Below, piece after piece: positions 19,075-29,060 of a stretch of 64,000 nucleotides of DNA. The stretch comes from Sulfolobus sp. S-194 (lineage in GTDB: Archaea; Thermoproteota; Thermoprotei_A; Sulfolobales; Sulfolobaceae): assembly GCF_012222305.1 (NCBI RefSeq), contig NZ_CP035730.1, positions 62,001-126,000 of the forward strand, read 5' to 3'. Each line of letters opens with the position of its first letter. Position 1 is the stretch's first letter. The position numbers and the translations under genes were made by a program. The notes beneath the pieces are model-generated. The model was not told where the DNA came from and did not search any database. It saw only the letters and a list, made by a program, of their open reading frames with translations.

Positions 19075-19293
19075 ATGAATGTAAAAATGTGGGGGCTAAT
19101 ATTAGCAGGTGGTATAATAACAGCAATATCGATAGGATTAGAGGTTATGTATTCCTTCAGCTTACTTAAACCAAATCCAGCAGCATTCTACTATGTACCG
19201 GGTGGAATGGACTACGCAGGAGAATTCTTAGCCTTAATAGGATTAATTTTAATTTTAGCAGGAAGTTTATTTACGCGTGAAAGTGGTAAGTAA
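19075..19293 (+). CDS. Small two-helix membrane protein
   Basis: A 72-residue protein with segments LILAGGIITAISIGLEVMY and FLALIGLILILAGSLF. A TATA-like TTTATA at about 19037-19042 is 33 nt upstream of the ATG. The next gene starts 15 bases after its stop, so both are likely cotranscribed. No family is recognised. Its position beside the oxidase genes fits a respiratory accessory protein. Confidence 0.6.
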   Translation: MNVKMWGLILAGGIITAISIGLEVMYSFSLLKPNPAAFYYVPGGMDYAGEFLALIGLILILAGSLFTRESGK

Positions 19294-19307
19294 AAGTTGG
19301 TGGTTAA

Positions 19308-19772
19308 ATGATAATCAATAAAAAGGTAATAATTTTTCTTGTAATTATTAGTATAGTTGCAGTGCTTTTCTCTCTCTTTATTTTTGATCGAAGTTTTGCC
19401 TTTAGTATTATTTCATCTCAATCAAGTAATTATAATTATACTTATGGCACTTTTACAGTTTATGTATTCAACCCAGCTAACGGGACTGTTAAAAAAGAGA
19501 ATATTACTGGAATTTTACTTTTTATAGACAATGTAGACGTTCAAAACTTGCAAATAACCTCAATATCCAACTCAACTTTCTCGAAAGTTCCAATATATTA
19601 TGTTCAAGTTCCTGTGCCTTTGCCCAATGGAAGTATTGTTGAAGGTTTTCAAAAGAGTTATGAGATATACATCGGTTATGAACAGATTTTAATACCGACT
19701 ACTGGTTTGTCTCCAGGAAGCTATGTAATAGCATTGAGTGATGGAACTACAATATCAGTAGTAATAAGATAA
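19308..19772 (+). CDS. Exported anchored protein, function unknown
   Basis: A 154-residue protein with an N-terminal hydrophobic helix (about 6-26) and a beta-rich domain with several N-x-S/T sequons. GGTGGTT lies a few bases before the ATG at 19308, as expected for the second gene of an operon. No cysteine or histidine motif for metal binding is seen. Confidence 0.6.
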   Translation: MIINKKVIIFLVIISIVAVLFSLFIFDRSFAFSIISSQSSNYNYTYGTFTVYVFNPANGTVKKENITGILLFIDNVDVQNLQITSISNSTFSKVPIYYVQVPVPLPNGSIVEGFQKSYEIYIGYEQILIPTTGLSPGSYVIALSDGTTISVVIR

Positions 19773-19920
19773 AATGCCACTTCTTACATGTATCGTCTTA
19801 CAATTTAAATATATTAATCAAGTTTCTTACTTTATTATTTATTTCGAACTTGTTTATTACAACGTTCTTAATTCTTAGAAAGTTATAAAGCGGTCATAAA
19901 CAACAAAACCATATTTTATA

Positions 19921-19954
19921 AAATTCATTTTATAAAATTACGACTTGGCGTAAA
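19921..19954. repeat. 34-bp direct repeat, copy 1, with TTTACG-like palindrome
   Basis: The 34 bases are identical to 23571-23604. The core ATTACGACTTGGCGTAAA is a partial palindrome (TTACG / CGTAA around ACTTGG), preceded by a TTTTATAAAATT palindrome. It is about 230 nt upstream of the polyferredoxin start. Confidence 0.85.
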
Positions 19955-20122
19955 TGTAAAATTGAATGAAAGTATATATTTCTAAAATTACAAGAATAGG
20001 CATATACTTTTTGTACTTTATAATTCTTAGAAAAATTCTTTCACAGTTCTTTTTATGATTATAATTATAGTTTAACTTGCAATTATATTTAAATGCATTT
20101 TTTACCAAAAAATTTTTAAAGG

Positions 20123-20141
20123 AGTATTTATGATAAATACT
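20123..20141. promoter_or_regulatory. Perfect palindrome, candidate operator of the polyferredoxin operon
   Basis: AGTATTTATGATAAATACT has 8-bp perfect arms with a 3-nt centre and lies 45-63 nt before the ATG at 20186, overlapping or adjoining the expected promoter. Confidence 0.5.
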
Positions 20142-20185
20142 TTGACCATAAATGTGTATATTTGTGTGTAAAAATGGGTGATAAT

Positions 20186-22003
20186 ATGGAAGCCGTCAGC
20201 TATAAATACAAGGAAATAAAAATTACAGATTTTAATTTGAAATTGAATCTAGGTTTTTTACTAGCATCAATAGTATCTGGAATTCTACTTTGGTTAGGCG
20301 CTATGATAAAGAATATCTTTTTAGTAGAATTTAATTTATTATTTTTCACTACTTTTATCACTGTATTACTAACAAACTTAATTATTGATAAAATCCATAG
20401 AAAACCAAATAATGAATGGATTTATGTAGAATCTCCAAGAAAGAGAATTATACAAACAAGATGTGAACATAAACAGTCTATGTTTTCTACTGTTTTAATT
20501 TCTAAATTATTTAAAAAGAGTTGGGCACATTTCCTAATAATTTTGCCATCATTTCTTATATTTTACGTAGTTATGATAGCTGGGCTAATAGGTAATCAGA
20601 AACTTAACGATGTAGGATTGAGTTTAATTAATTTTGCTCCGGACATCAGTTGGTTCTTTTGGTTCCCATTACTTTGGTTACTGACGTGGATTGCAAATGG
20701 AAGAGTGTGGTGCCAAACTTGTCCATTTAGTGGACAAGCAGAATGGGTGCAAAGAAGGCATCCTTGGAAATTTATAAAGAATAAGTTAGGTTTAAAACTG
20801 AGGTGGCCTATAAAATATTCAACAATATTATATTCTGCAATAGGCTTCTCCGTCCTAACATGGGTTGAAGAATTTTATGGTATCGGTGGACCGGGTGTTC
20901 CACTATTGACTTCAGTAGTTTTGATTTATATTGCAGTATTAGAATTGGCTATAGCTCTTCTCTTTCAAGATAGGACATTCTGCAGAACTATTTGTCCATT
21001 AAGCGCTCCTTTGGCAATAAACACTATGATATCACCGTTAGGGACTTTTACCGCAAAAGATCCTAGTGTTTGTAAAAAATGCACTACTAAGGATTGTATG
21101 AAAGGAAATGATAAAACTCATGGATGCCCATGGTTTGCTTCACCAGTAAGCGTTTCATCTTCGCCATTCTGTGGATTAGCTAGCGATTGCTATAAGGCTT
21201 GCCCTCATGGAAATATAGATTGGCCCGTAAAGAGATTTCCATGGTTAGATGGACTGTTTACTACTAGGAAAAGATATGACGTAGCAGTGTCTGTACTCAT
21301 ACTTTTAGGAGTTGTGTTCTTTCAATTCTTTAATGCATTACCATTATACTCTATAATAGATTCTTGGTTAAACACTGTTACTGGTTGGATGAATATTGCT
21401 CAATCTCTCGGACCCGGACTAAGTAAATATGGTTGGAGTACTACTGGTTATCCAAATCCCCTTGATTACGCGTTTCTGAACGCGGTTCCATTCTTAATTG
21501 TTATTCCCATTGCTAAACTCACTGGGAAGTATAGGTTAGCTTTCACATCAATATCTTACTCACTAATACCATTGTTTGCAGCAACTATTCTGACAAGGAA
21601 TTTACCTAAATTGCTCGGAGGAGCGTTACTGATTCTTAACGAAATAACAAATCCAGTTGGAGTTGGAATGCGTAATTCTCAAATATATTCAACATTTTGG
21701 GGTCATGTCCTTCAAATATTGGGAAGTAATCCTACTGAAGCAACTGCTGAATGGTGGGTAATGTTAGTGATGGAAGTTGTAAATGCATTTGGCATTTACT
21801 TATCTTTAAGGGCTTCTAAAACGCTATCAGAAGTTGACGAAATTCCTAGGAAATACTATTATATTCCAATATTAGTGTTAGGAATTTCATTCATTTTAAT
21901 AACTTATTGGATGTCTAGCCCAGCTTCACCATCTCTGCCGTTGTACAATAAGTACTTAGGAAATCTAATTTATAACCCATTACAAGCACAGCCACCATTC
22001 TGA
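20186..22003 (+). CDS. Membrane polyferredoxin with NapH-like [4Fe-4S] motifs
   Basis: A 605-residue protein with about 10-12 membrane helices. Iron-sulfur motifs are in [14 protein letters not shown] and [11 protein letters not shown], characteristic of NapH/CcoG-type membrane proteins, followed by further cysteines in [23 protein letters not shown] and YKACPHGN. The ATG at 20186 is chosen over TTG 20162 because GGTGAT lies five bases upstream. It overlaps no neighbour but is 9 nt from the ferredoxin-CBS gene. A protein of this kind is found in fox clusters and is thought to pass electrons across or along the membrane, possibly to low-potential carriers. The direction of electron flow is not shown. 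Confidence 0.8.
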   Translation: MEAVSYKYKEIKITDFNLKLNLGFLLASIVSGILLWLGAMIKNIFLVEFNLLFFTTFITVLLTNLIIDKIHRKPNNEWIYVESPRKRIIQTRCEHKQSMFSTVLISKLFKKSWAHFLIILPSFLIFYVVMIAGLIGNQKLNDVGLSLINFAPDISWFFWFPLLWLLTWIANGRVWCQTCPFSGQAEWVQRRHPWKFIKNKLGLKLRWPIKYSTILYSAIGFSVLTWVEEFYGIGGPGVPLLTSVVLIYIAVLELAIALLFQDRTFCRTICPLSAPLAINTMISPLGTFTAKDPSVCKKCTTKDCMKGNDKTHGCPWFASPVSVSSSPFCGLASDCYKACPHGNIDWPVKRFPWLDGLFTTRKRYDVAVSVLILLGVVFFQFFNALPLYSIIDSWLNTVTGWMNIAQSLGPGLSKYGWSTTGYPNPLDYAFLNAVPFLIVIPIAKLTGKYRLAFTSISYSLIPLFAATILTRNLPKLLGGALLILNEITNPVGVGMRNSQIYSTFWGHVLQILGSNPTEATAEWWVMLVMEVVNAFGIYLSLRASKTLSEVDEIPRKYYYIPILVLGISFILITYWMSSPASPSLPLYNKYLGNLIYNPLQAQPPF

Positions 22004-22012
22004 GGTGAGATA

Positions 22013-23011
22013 GTGGAGCCTACAGTTATAATTGATGTCGATAGATGCGTTGGTTGTTTTATGTGTGAAAAAGCATGCGCACTGGCAAAATGTATAGAAG
22101 TGGATGAAGTTGATAGGATAGCTAAAGTAGTTAGACCCTGGGACTGTACGGGATGTGGGGCATGTGAAAGAGTTTGCCCATATTCATGCATAATAGTAAT
22201 ATCTGATCCTGCGGAAGTCAGTATAAGAGCAAAGATAACAGTAAGTAGAGTAACAAGATATATGAATAAACCAGTAATTATGTGTAATGGGAATGAGAGA
22301 ATATTTGAAATAGCTAAGATAATGAGTAACTTTAATATAGCTTCTTTACCGTTCTACAGAGAAGAAAAACTTAACATTATCACAGAGAGTGATGTAGTAA
22401 AACTTTATTTAAATAGAAAGGATGATATATCTGAATTTGAAAATCTTGCCATAACTGTAATAGAGAAAGAGACAATATTCGATGCTATAAAGATAATGTT
22501 AGAGAAAGATATTGGACATCTTCCAGTAATATCTGTCAAAGGAGAGATTATTGGAATGTTATCTATAAGGGACTGTTTAAGGGGTATTAGTGTAACAGAT
22601 ATAATAAATACTAAATTATTGCCATTTAAAGGGACTGAATCTATAAGAGATGTGGTGAAAGATTTTAAACACATAGTAGTTGATGAAAATACTACTCTCA
22701 TAGATGCATTGCAAATAATGAGTAGGGAAAAAGTTAAAGCGCTTATTGTACAAGGAGAAAAAATAGGTATCTTTACTATTAGAGATGCTATCAAAATGAT
22801 CGGAAATAAGAGTAGGGAAGACGAGAAGATAAAGCCTAGAGAAGTACCTAAACTTTCTATTAATGATAAAATAAATAAAGCAGTAAGCATAATGTTACAG
22901 CATAATCTTAGGCATCTGATAATATCTGATGAAAATAGTAACTATTATCTGATGCAAGTTAAGGAATTAATAAAAGATATGATTTGGGTAGAGAAACCTA
23001 TTATAGACTAA
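22013..23011 (+). CDS. Two-cluster ferredoxin fused to CBS domains
   Basis: A 332-residue protein. The N-terminal 65 residues hold two [4Fe-4S] motifs: [12 protein letters not shown] and [16 protein letters not shown]. The remaining 260 residues read as two CBS pairs (repeats such as [25 protein letters not shown]). CBS domains bind adenine nucleotides, so the protein may sense energy charge and gate electron transfer with the preceding polyferredoxin. The GTG start has GAGGTGAG just upstream. It runs tail to tail with the ABM gene at 23016. Confidence 0.85.
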   Translation: MEPTVIIDVDRCVGCFMCEKACALAKCIEVDEVDRIAKVVRPWDCTGCGACERVCPYSCIIVISDPAEVSIRAKITVSRVTRYMNKPVIMCNGNERIFEIAKIMSNFNIASLPFYREEKLNIITESDVVKLYLNRKDDISEFENLAITVIEKETIFDAIKIMLEKDIGHLPVISVKGEIIGMLSIRDCLRGISVTDIINTKLLPFKGTESIRDVVKDFKHIVVDENTTLIDALQIMSREKVKALIVQGEKIGIFTIRDAIKMIGNKSREDEKIKPREVPKLSINDKINKAVSIMLQHNLRHLIISDENSNYYLMQVKELIKDMIWVEKPIID

Positions 23012-23015
23012 TTTT

Positions 23016-23327
23016 TTATGTGTTTATTTGTTGGAATACTTTGTGTGTTGGTCTTCCCTCAATAATCTTCTTACCGTATTCCACAGTCTCCCTATAAGCA
23101 GTACTATTAATAAAATTCTTATAAGACTCCAAATCCTCCCACTCACTATAAATCAAATACTCAGAAGGATCATCAACACTCCTATAAAGCCTAGCACCCC
23201 TAAAACCCTTAAAACCAGACAAAAAAGAAACAACATCACTAAACTTCCTCTCAAACTCACCCTCAAAACCCCTCTTAACCCTATAATAAAAACCAACACT
23301 AATCAAAAACAAAACACCCTTTAACAA
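23016..23327 (-). CDS. ABM-domain (antibiotic biosynthesis monooxygenase-like) protein
   Basis: A 103-residue ferredoxin-fold ABM protein with the usual signature: FLSGFKGFRGARLYRS then SEYLIYSEWEDLESYKNF and a short helix. Relatives include heme-degrading and quinol monooxygenases as well as proteins of unknown role. The TTG start at 23327 is uncertain. The coding strand between about 23100 and 23327 is almost without cytosine (about 9 in 228 bases), while the last 84 bases are normal. This composition differs sharply from all neighbours. Confidence 0.75.
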   Translation of the reverse strand: MLKGVLFLISVGFYYRVKRGFEGEFERKFSDVVSFLSGFKGFRGARLYRSVDDPSEYLIYSEWEDLESYKNFINSTAYRETVEYGKKIIEGRPTHKVFQQINT

Positions 23328-23769
23328 CTATCTCAATGTATTATAAAAAATTAATCACGCACGCATTACTAGTTTTAACATGTATTAATAGTAAATGATT
23401 TTTCTTTAATTTTGAAGTCTTAGAATATCTAAAGTAAACAGATGCATAGAAATTTAATAAGTTTACAGATTAATGTGAATATTGCAAAATTTTGGAATAA
23501 TTTTTTTAATTTCTAATAAATAAAATCATGGTTATGCTGTAGGTGGAATACAGCTCACTATAATTTTATGAAATTCATTTTATAAAATTACGACTTGGCG
23601 TAAAACAATTCATATCTTTACGACTTGGCGTAAAACTAAAATTGAACATGCTCTTTCAATTCTTAATAACTAATCTACACCTTATAATTAATTCTAAAGA
23701 TATTATCTACTATTTAAATAATTTTTGCCATAAATAAAAAAGGTAAATAAAGAAAATAGTTATTGTAAT
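23328..23769. other. Intergenic region with the second 34-bp repeat block
   Basis: No gene seen. It holds the repeat at 23571-23604 and an extra palindromic unit at 23617-23634; the rest is AT-rich. Confidence 0.55.
23571..23634. repeat. 34-bp direct repeat, copy 2, plus a second palindromic unit
   Basis: Bases 23571-23604 are identical to 19921-19954. A further unit TTTACGACTTGGCGTAAA follows at 23617-23634, 30 bp centre to centre from the first core, with perfect 6-bp arms TTTACG/CGTAAA. The block is upstream of the ABM gene (start 23327). Confidence 0.85.
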
Positions 23770-24540
23770 TTATGATACTGTTTTAGCTCCTAAAGTTATT
23801 GCTTTAGAATAATAGAAAATCATGGAAATTATTATCATCGCGTCATAAGGATATGGAGAAATAAAAACTAGGAGTGTGGTTAATGCTAATAAGCCATAAA
23901 TTATTTTCCAGGTTTTGTCCGAGTTTAAAATTCCTATTATAGAAAAAATAACGGAAAATCCAATACTTGTGTAAATCCATTCGTAAAAACTGAATATAGT
24001 TGGCGGAAAAGTAGCTACACCTATTAATGCAAAAAGATTTCTGAATACGTCCCCCTTAATAAAATGATAAAGATAAAGACCTAACATTTCAGCCATCATT
24101 GGATAGAAAAACCATAAACTATTCACAGAATAATAAGCCGATGATAAGACTGTAGTAAATAGCCCTCTTCCGTATTGTGCTAGTGTAAAAGTAGTACCCA
24201 TAAGGATCTCATTTATAACAACTAATATGCCTATTGCTGCTGAATGAAGTTTTAAGTTGTTAATTACTCTATTTGAGATATCTTCCGCGATCATAAAGTA
24301 ATATGCTAATACTATTATCATGTAAATCATATTTATTCCAAACGCTATTTCCAATGACTCTTGAGAAGGAGAAAGTAGATAAAGCACAGCCCCAATTAAC
24401 ATTAACATCATCATACCTAAAATGAAATATACGAAGAATACTCTGGTATAACTTCTTCCATTTATAGCAAAAATTAGTGTAGCAATTATTGCCATTACCA
24501 TTATACTAGCAAGAACAGATAATATAATGAGAGATGCCAT
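23770..24540 (-). CDS. Polytopic membrane protein, function unknown
   Basis: A 256-residue protein with about eight membrane helices. Short loops carry few charges; histidines occur in helix ends (LKLHSAAIG, LYLYHFIKG), which could suit a heme or be incidental. It stands alone between the repeat block and a divergent MFS gene. No family is recognised. Confidence 0.6.
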   Translation of the reverse strand: MASLIILSVLASIMVMAIIATLIFAINGRSYTRVFFVYFILGMMMLMLIGAVLYLLSPSQESLEIAFGINMIYMIIVLAYYFMIAEDISNRVINNLKLHSAAIGILVVINEILMGTTFTLAQYGRGLFTTVLSSAYYSVNSLWFFYPMMAEMLGLYLYHFIKGDVFRNLFALIGVATFPPTIFSFYEWIYTSIGFSVIFSIIGILNSDKTWKIIYGLLALTTLLVFISPYPYDAMIIISMIFYYSKAITLGAKTVS

Positions 24541-24784
24541 ATTTTAAATGACGAAAATAGATATAATAAGCTTTGTTACAATGTGTTTAATAAATATCTA
24601 AAAAATTAGTATAATAGACATACAGTTTTTAATCATTAACGATAAAAATGATAACTAAAGATAAGTTTATCACGGTATTATTTATATTGTTATTTAATTT
24701 TCTGCTTATATTCATAGATATTATTAATATTATTTCTCTTTATAAAGAGTAAAGATTTAGTAGTTTAAAGTAGATATATCTTTA

Positions 24785-26227
24785 ATGGAAAGGACTTTTT
24801 TAAGATATGTACCAATCCTTGCATTTATAACTATAATGACAATGTATGTGGAAATGGTAATTTTGCCTTCTTTACCAGAGATAGAGAACCAGTTTTCAAT
24901 AACGTCATCGGAAGCTTCATGGATATTATCTTCAGAAACATTAGCAGGAATGGCTCTTGCTCCTTTTCTCGGAAAATTAGCTGATAGCTACGGAAGGAAG
25001 AAAGTCCTAATTATTATTCTTATTGCGTATACAATTAGCGTATTTTTAACTGCGATCTCACCCAATTATCTTATTCTTATTCTTTCAAGAAGCATACAAG
25101 GAATAGGTTTAAGCATAAACCCGATAGCTTATACAATATTACGAGAAAGAATACCAGATAGAGAATTACCAATAGCCCAAGGAATTATCGCATCAACTTT
25201 TGCAATTGGTGCAGCAGTAGCAATCCCTATTGGGAGTTATCTCTCACAGTATTTCTCATGGGAGTTTGCATATGAGACAGCAATTCCATTATTAATTTTA
25301 TCAATCATTATAACTTATGCAATATTACCTTCTTCTGAAAGTAAAATTATTGGTAAAGAATTAGATACTTTAGGAATACTTCTTCTCTCCTTATCCTTCT
25401 TGGTATTAGGTGTTGGATTAACTGAAGCACCTACATGGGGATGGTTATCCTCGCAATTTTTTACATCACTCGCAATTTCCCTATTACTATTTTACATCTT
25501 CTCATTACATATAAGCAGAACTGATAATCCCGTAATAAACCCTCAGGATTTCAAGAATCCTAACATTGCAGTTCCTCTCATCTCATCATTTATAACTGGT
25601 TTCGGTTTATTCCTCACATTTCAGTCTCTAGTATTTATTTTTGAACTTCCTAGTCCAGTTGGTTATGGAATGGATATTTTGCAAACGGGTGAAACTATAG
25701 CACCTATTGCCTTAGTAATGCTGGTTGCTGGACCATTTTTTGGAAGTATAGTTACAAAAGTAGGTTATAAAAAAGTAATATTACTATCCTCTTCAGTCTC
25801 ATCTTTCCTTCTTCTTCTCCTTTCGTATGTTATTTCTATTAAAGTTTCACTAATAGCGCTCATGGGTTTCTTAGCTTTAATTTTATTTTTTATTTCTGGA
25901 ATGAATGTAACTAGAGTTACTTTACTTATAGCTTCTTCAGAAAGAGAAAGAATGAGTACTTTAACTGGTACTAATACTGCAATGAGATTAATGGGAAATA
26001 CTTTAGGACCAATAGTAGTTGGATCGTTAGAAGACACATTTAAAACACCAATATTTGAAGGTTATATAAATAATATTCCAATGTTTGCTTTTATTCCTTC
26101 AAGACTAGCCTTTGAGTACTCATTTTTAGTATCTATGGCTACAACTGTTTTAGTTTCTATATTAGCTACAAGAATAAAAGAAGAGATTCGTAATAGAAGA
26201 ACCAGCGTATCCATTGTAACCTCATAG
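24785..26227 (+). CDS. MFS drug/proton antiporter, DHA2-like (14 helices)
   Basis: A 480-residue protein with about 14 membrane segments. MFS motif A reads GKLADSYGRKKVL (about residues 60-72), and the helix-5 region GAAVAIPIGSYLSQYFSWEFAYET corresponds to the antiporter motif C. The length and 14-helix pattern fit DHA2-type multidrug exporters. The GATATATC sequence before the ATG may be part of the promoter. The substrate is unknown. Confidence 0.8.
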   Translation: MERTFLRYVPILAFITIMTMYVEMVILPSLPEIENQFSITSSEASWILSSETLAGMALAPFLGKLADSYGRKKVLIIILIAYTISVFLTAISPNYLILILSRSIQGIGLSINPIAYTILRERIPDRELPIAQGIIASTFAIGAAVAIPIGSYLSQYFSWEFAYETAIPLLILSIIITYAILPSSESKIIGKELDTLGILLLSLSFLVLGVGLTEAPTWGWLSSQFFTSLAISLLLFYIFSLHISRTDNPVINPQDFKNPNIAVPLISSFITGFGLFLTFQSLVFIFELPSPVGYGMDILQTGETIAPIALVMLVAGPFFGSIVTKVGYKKVILLSSSVSSFLLLLLSYVISIKVSLIALMGFLALILFFISGMNVTRVTLLIASSERERMSTLTGTNTAMRLMGNTLGPIVVGSLEDTFKTPIFEGYINNIPMFAFIPSRLAFEYSFLVSMATTVLVSILATRIKEEIRNRRTSVSIVTS

Positions 26228-26292
26228 CAATGCTTAAAAAATTTAATTCATCCTTCTAACATAAAAATTGATTTATAAAATATAAAAAAGAA

Positions 26293-26300
26293 AGTTTATA
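26293..26300 (+). promoter_or_regulatory. TATA box of the HMA-domain gene
   Basis: GAAAGTTTATAATTATT places TATA 24-31 nt before the ATG at 26324, giving a leaderless transcript. Confidence 0.55.
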
Positions 26301-26323
26301 ATTATTCTTGAGATATATATCTT

Positions 26324-26587
26324 ATGCAAGAAATTAGCTTTAAAGTATCTGGTATATACTGTGATAACTGCGTTAGAAGAGTACATAAAGCCCTTTCAAC
26401 GTTGAAAGGAGTAATTGATATTCAAATTCTCCCTAACTTTAATGAAGAATATGCTGAAGTATATTTGAAATGTGAAAGGAAAATACCTAGAGAAGAAATT
26501 GAAGATGTGATAAGTGAAGTTTCACAAGAAACTCCATATCATGAATATAGGGTTATTTGGGGAAAGCATAAACTATTCTTCAGTTAA
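26324..26587 (+). CDS. HMA-domain metal-binding protein
   Basis: An 87-residue protein with the heavy-metal-associated fold: motif GIYCDNCVRRVHKAL near residues 11-25 provides the CxxC metal site, followed by the expected beta-alpha-beta pattern. Such proteins carry Cu(I) or other soft metals to ATPases or enzymes. No metal ATPase lies next to it. The downstream alcohol dehydrogenase starts 30 nt later, so cotranscription is possible. Confidence 0.75.
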   Translation: MQEISFKVSGIYCDNCVRRVHKALSTLKGVIDIQILPNFNEEYAEVYLKCERKIPREEIEDVISEVSQETPYHEYRVIWGKHKLFFS

Positions 26588-26617
26588 ACATTTTATTGTT
26601 CGAAGTAAAACAAATGT

Positions 26618-27610
26618 GTGAAGGCATTAGTTTTTGATAAAAGTGGAATAGATAACCTTAAATATACAGATTATGAAGATCCAAAAATCGGTCCAAACGA
26701 CGTATTAATTAGAGTGAAATATGCTGGAGTAAACCCAGTAGATTATTATACTGTAACGAGACTAAATGTAAAACCGATTCCTCATATACCGGGTGTAGAG
26801 TTCGCTGGAGAAGTTGAGAAAGTAGGTGAAAAAGTAACTAAAGTTAAACCCGGTGACAAGGTTACCATTTACGGTAGAATTTTCGATGGAACTTGTGATA
26901 TGTGTATGGTCGGTTACGAGACTCTATGTAGAAATGGTGGAAGGATAGGAGTAGATACAAACGGTGGCTGGAGCGAGTACATTGCGGTTGAGGAAAAGTA
27001 TGTATTTAAATTACCTAATGAATTTTCATGGGAGTTAGGAAGTAGTATAACTGTATCAGCTTTAACTGCTTATCATGCATTAAAAGAGGCTAATTTAAAG
27101 CCTGGAGAGACTTTGGTAGTTTTTGGTGCATCTGGAAATACTGGAATGTTTGCAGTACAGTTAGGCAAGAAATTTGGTGCTAAAGTTATTGCTGTAAGTA
27201 GGAAGAGTTGGCTAAAGAATTTTGGTGCAGATATAGTTGTTGGATATGATGAAGTTGAAGAGAAGGTGAAAGAATTTACTAATGGAAAAATGGCTGATGT
27301 TGTAATTGATTCCTTAGGAGGGAAGTTATGGAATAAGGGATTTTCTGTTGTTGGTGTAAAAGGAAGAATAGTAACATTCGGGACTCTTTTAGGTGCAGAG
27401 GTTAGTTTAAATCTATCTGAACTTTATTCTAAGCATATTTCAATATTGGGAGTTAATAGAGGAAATAGGAAGGATTTCGTTGAGTTACTAGAATTATGTA
27501 AAGATTGTAAAGTGAAGACTCACAGGGTTTACAAACTCGAAGAAGGTAAAGAAGCCTTAAAAGAATTGTTTAACGAGAAGAGGGATGGAAGAATTTTCCT
27601 CTCAACTTAA
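26618..27610 (+). CDS. Medium-chain (zinc-type) alcohol dehydrogenase family protein
   Basis: A 330-residue MDR protein. It has the N-terminal GroES-like part with AGVNPVDYYTV and GVEFAGEVEKVGEKV, a lobe with CDMC and a single later cysteine (YETLCRNGG) in place of the full four-cysteine structural zinc site, and a Rossmann motif GASGNTGMFAVQLGKKFGA. It oxidises or reduces alcohol/aldehyde or quinone substrates with NAD(P)H; the substrate is unknown. The GTG start is the only good one near the promoter. It is probably related to the Sulfolobus ADH-like family. Confidence 0.82.
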   Translation: MKALVFDKSGIDNLKYTDYEDPKIGPNDVLIRVKYAGVNPVDYYTVTRLNVKPIPHIPGVEFAGEVEKVGEKVTKVKPGDKVTIYGRIFDGTCDMCMVGYETLCRNGGRIGVDTNGGWSEYIAVEEKYVFKLPNEFSWELGSSITVSALTAYHALKEANLKPGETLVVFGASGNTGMFAVQLGKKFGAKVIAVSRKSWLKNFGADIVVGYDEVEEKVKEFTNGKMADVVIDSLGGKLWNKGFSVVGVKGRIVTFGTLLGAEVSLNLSELYSKHISILGVNRGNRKDFVELLELCKDCKVKTHRVYKLEEGKEALKELFNEKRDGRIFLST

Positions 27611-27657
27611 TAGTTTTTTGAAACCATGTTTATTAACATAAAAATAAATAATAATTT

Positions 27658-28563
27658 ATGCCTATTTGTCCTTCATGTGAAGTTGTGTTTAACAGCTGGT
27701 ATGATGTTGCAGAGCATATAGATCTCATGGCTAATAAGAAGAGTGATAAGTCTCATGTTATGTGGCTTAATAGAAACTTAAGTATAAAGAGGCTTAGTAA
27801 AGAAGAGTTGGCAAAGAAATTAGAAGACTATTTCTCAACTCCAGATGGTTTAGGAATGTGGATAAGAAAAAGATTTATTGAAAAGTTCTATGGAGATAAC
27901 CCTCATCCTTTCATATTAGCAATGCAAAAACCAACTAAAGGTGTTCTTCTAGGATATGTTATAGAACATCAGCATTTCTTAAAGAATTGGGTTAGAGTAC
28001 TTTCTTCTATCGTGTTTAAGACTGACAAAGATGAAGTAATTGAATATGAGTTAGAAAATATAGCTGTTGAATTTATAGGATTTAAAGGAAGACCATCTCA
28101 CTATGAGCTTCTATTGAGAATGGGAGAATCACTCGGAATACCAAGAGAGAAAATCCTTAATATGCAACCATTACCAGATACACAGTTTGCTATTAACACT
28201 TGGAGAAGAATTGCTGAGGAAAAACACTGGCTAATTACTATGGCTTGCATGCATAGTTTAGAGCTAATTGCAGATCGTAGTTTGAGAAATTATGGTGCAA
28301 AACTACACTATTTTGATCCACAAATATTAACGTCTAATGAATACCCCAAGGCAGTTAAGGATTTTTTAAGAGAGGGTTATGAAGCTGATGTTTCACATGC
28401 TGGAGAGGCTTTACACCTAGTTGAAAAATACGCTAAGGGAATGGAAGAAGAAATCCAGGTAAATGTATTAAGATCATTTGATGCTTTTTCCAAGTATTTA
28501 TTTGCTAGATTGGAAAGGGGAATCGAATTAGAACCACAACTCATAAGGGTGATTACAAAATGA
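27658..28563 (+). CDS. Heme-oxygenase-like (TENA/PqqC-type) protein with N-terminal zinc finger
   Basis: A 301-residue protein. Residues 1-35 hold a small zinc-finger-like motif (CPSC, then H at about 20 and 33). The rest is all-helical, of the heme-oxygenase-like fold, with [11 protein letters not shown] and [19 protein letters not shown] at the positions of the possible metal ligands (E and H). The fold includes thiaminase/TenA, PqqC and diiron oxidases. It overlaps the Ta0938-like gene by ATGA, so the two products probably act together. The reaction is not known. Confidence 0.7.
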   Translation: MPICPSCEVVFNSWYDVAEHIDLMANKKSDKSHVMWLNRNLSIKRLSKEELAKKLEDYFSTPDGLGMWIRKRFIEKFYGDNPHPFILAMQKPTKGVLLGYVIEHQHFLKNWVRVLSSIVFKTDKDEVIEYELENIAVEFIGFKGRPSHYELLLRMGESLGIPREKILNMQPLPDTQFAINTWRRIAEEKHWLITMACMHSLELIADRSLRNYGAKLHYFDPQILTSNEYPKAVKDFLREGYEADVSHAGEALHLVEKYAKGMEEEIQVNVLRSFDAFSKYLFARLERGIELEPQLIRVITK

Positions 28564-28877
28564 AAATAATAGTAAATGGAAAAGAAGCTGGAAGTAAAGA
28601 AACAGGATGTGCATTATGCGGAGCTACTTGGGGAGAATATTATGAAGACGTTGACGGTGATAGATTGTTCTTTTGCTGTGATTTTTGTGCATTAGAATTT
28701 AAGAATATGATTAACGAGGTTAAGAAGAGAACTGGATGGAGTAAGATAGATGAATTAACAATCAATGGTAATTATTATACGGGAAGAACTTGCGTAGCTA
28801 AATTGGGAGAAAAAGAGTATAAATTCTATGTGAAGTTTAACGAAGAGGGAGAAGTAGGAATATTTAAAGAAGTTTAG
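28560..28877 (+). CDS. Ta0938-like zinc-binding protein
   Basis: A 105-residue protein with cysteine pairs [13 protein letters not shown] and [14 protein letters not shown], matching the Ta0938 family, whose structure has a zinc site. The C-terminal half is a small beta domain. The gene overlaps the upstream heme-oxygenase-like gene. The function is not established; a role as a partner or metal donor is inferred from coupling. Confidence 0.72.
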   Translation: MKIIVNGKEAGSKETGCALCGATWGEYYEDVDGDRLFFCCDFCALEFKNMINEVKKRTGWSKIDELTINGNYYTGRTCVAKLGEKEYKFYVKFNEEGEVGIFKEV

Positions 28878-29060
28878 ATAATATAAATTAATTTTATTGG
28901 GTAAGTTATATTCTTTTTAATAAATAATAGCTTCTCCTAATCTATATCTATTATCTATGCTACTTTTAAAGTATATATAAACATATATATAAAACTATAA
29001 TTAACTTATTATAAAAAACTTATTTGTATTATAATTAAAAAATTAGATGATAAAGAAAAA

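Larger units (their letters stand above)
19773..20185. other. Regulatory-looking intergenic region before the polyferredoxin gene
   Basis: No gene. It contains the first copy of the 34-bp repeat (19921-19954), a TTTTTAAA run and a perfect palindrome at 20123-20141, then the ribosome site GGTGAT at 20176-20181. Confidence 0.55.
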
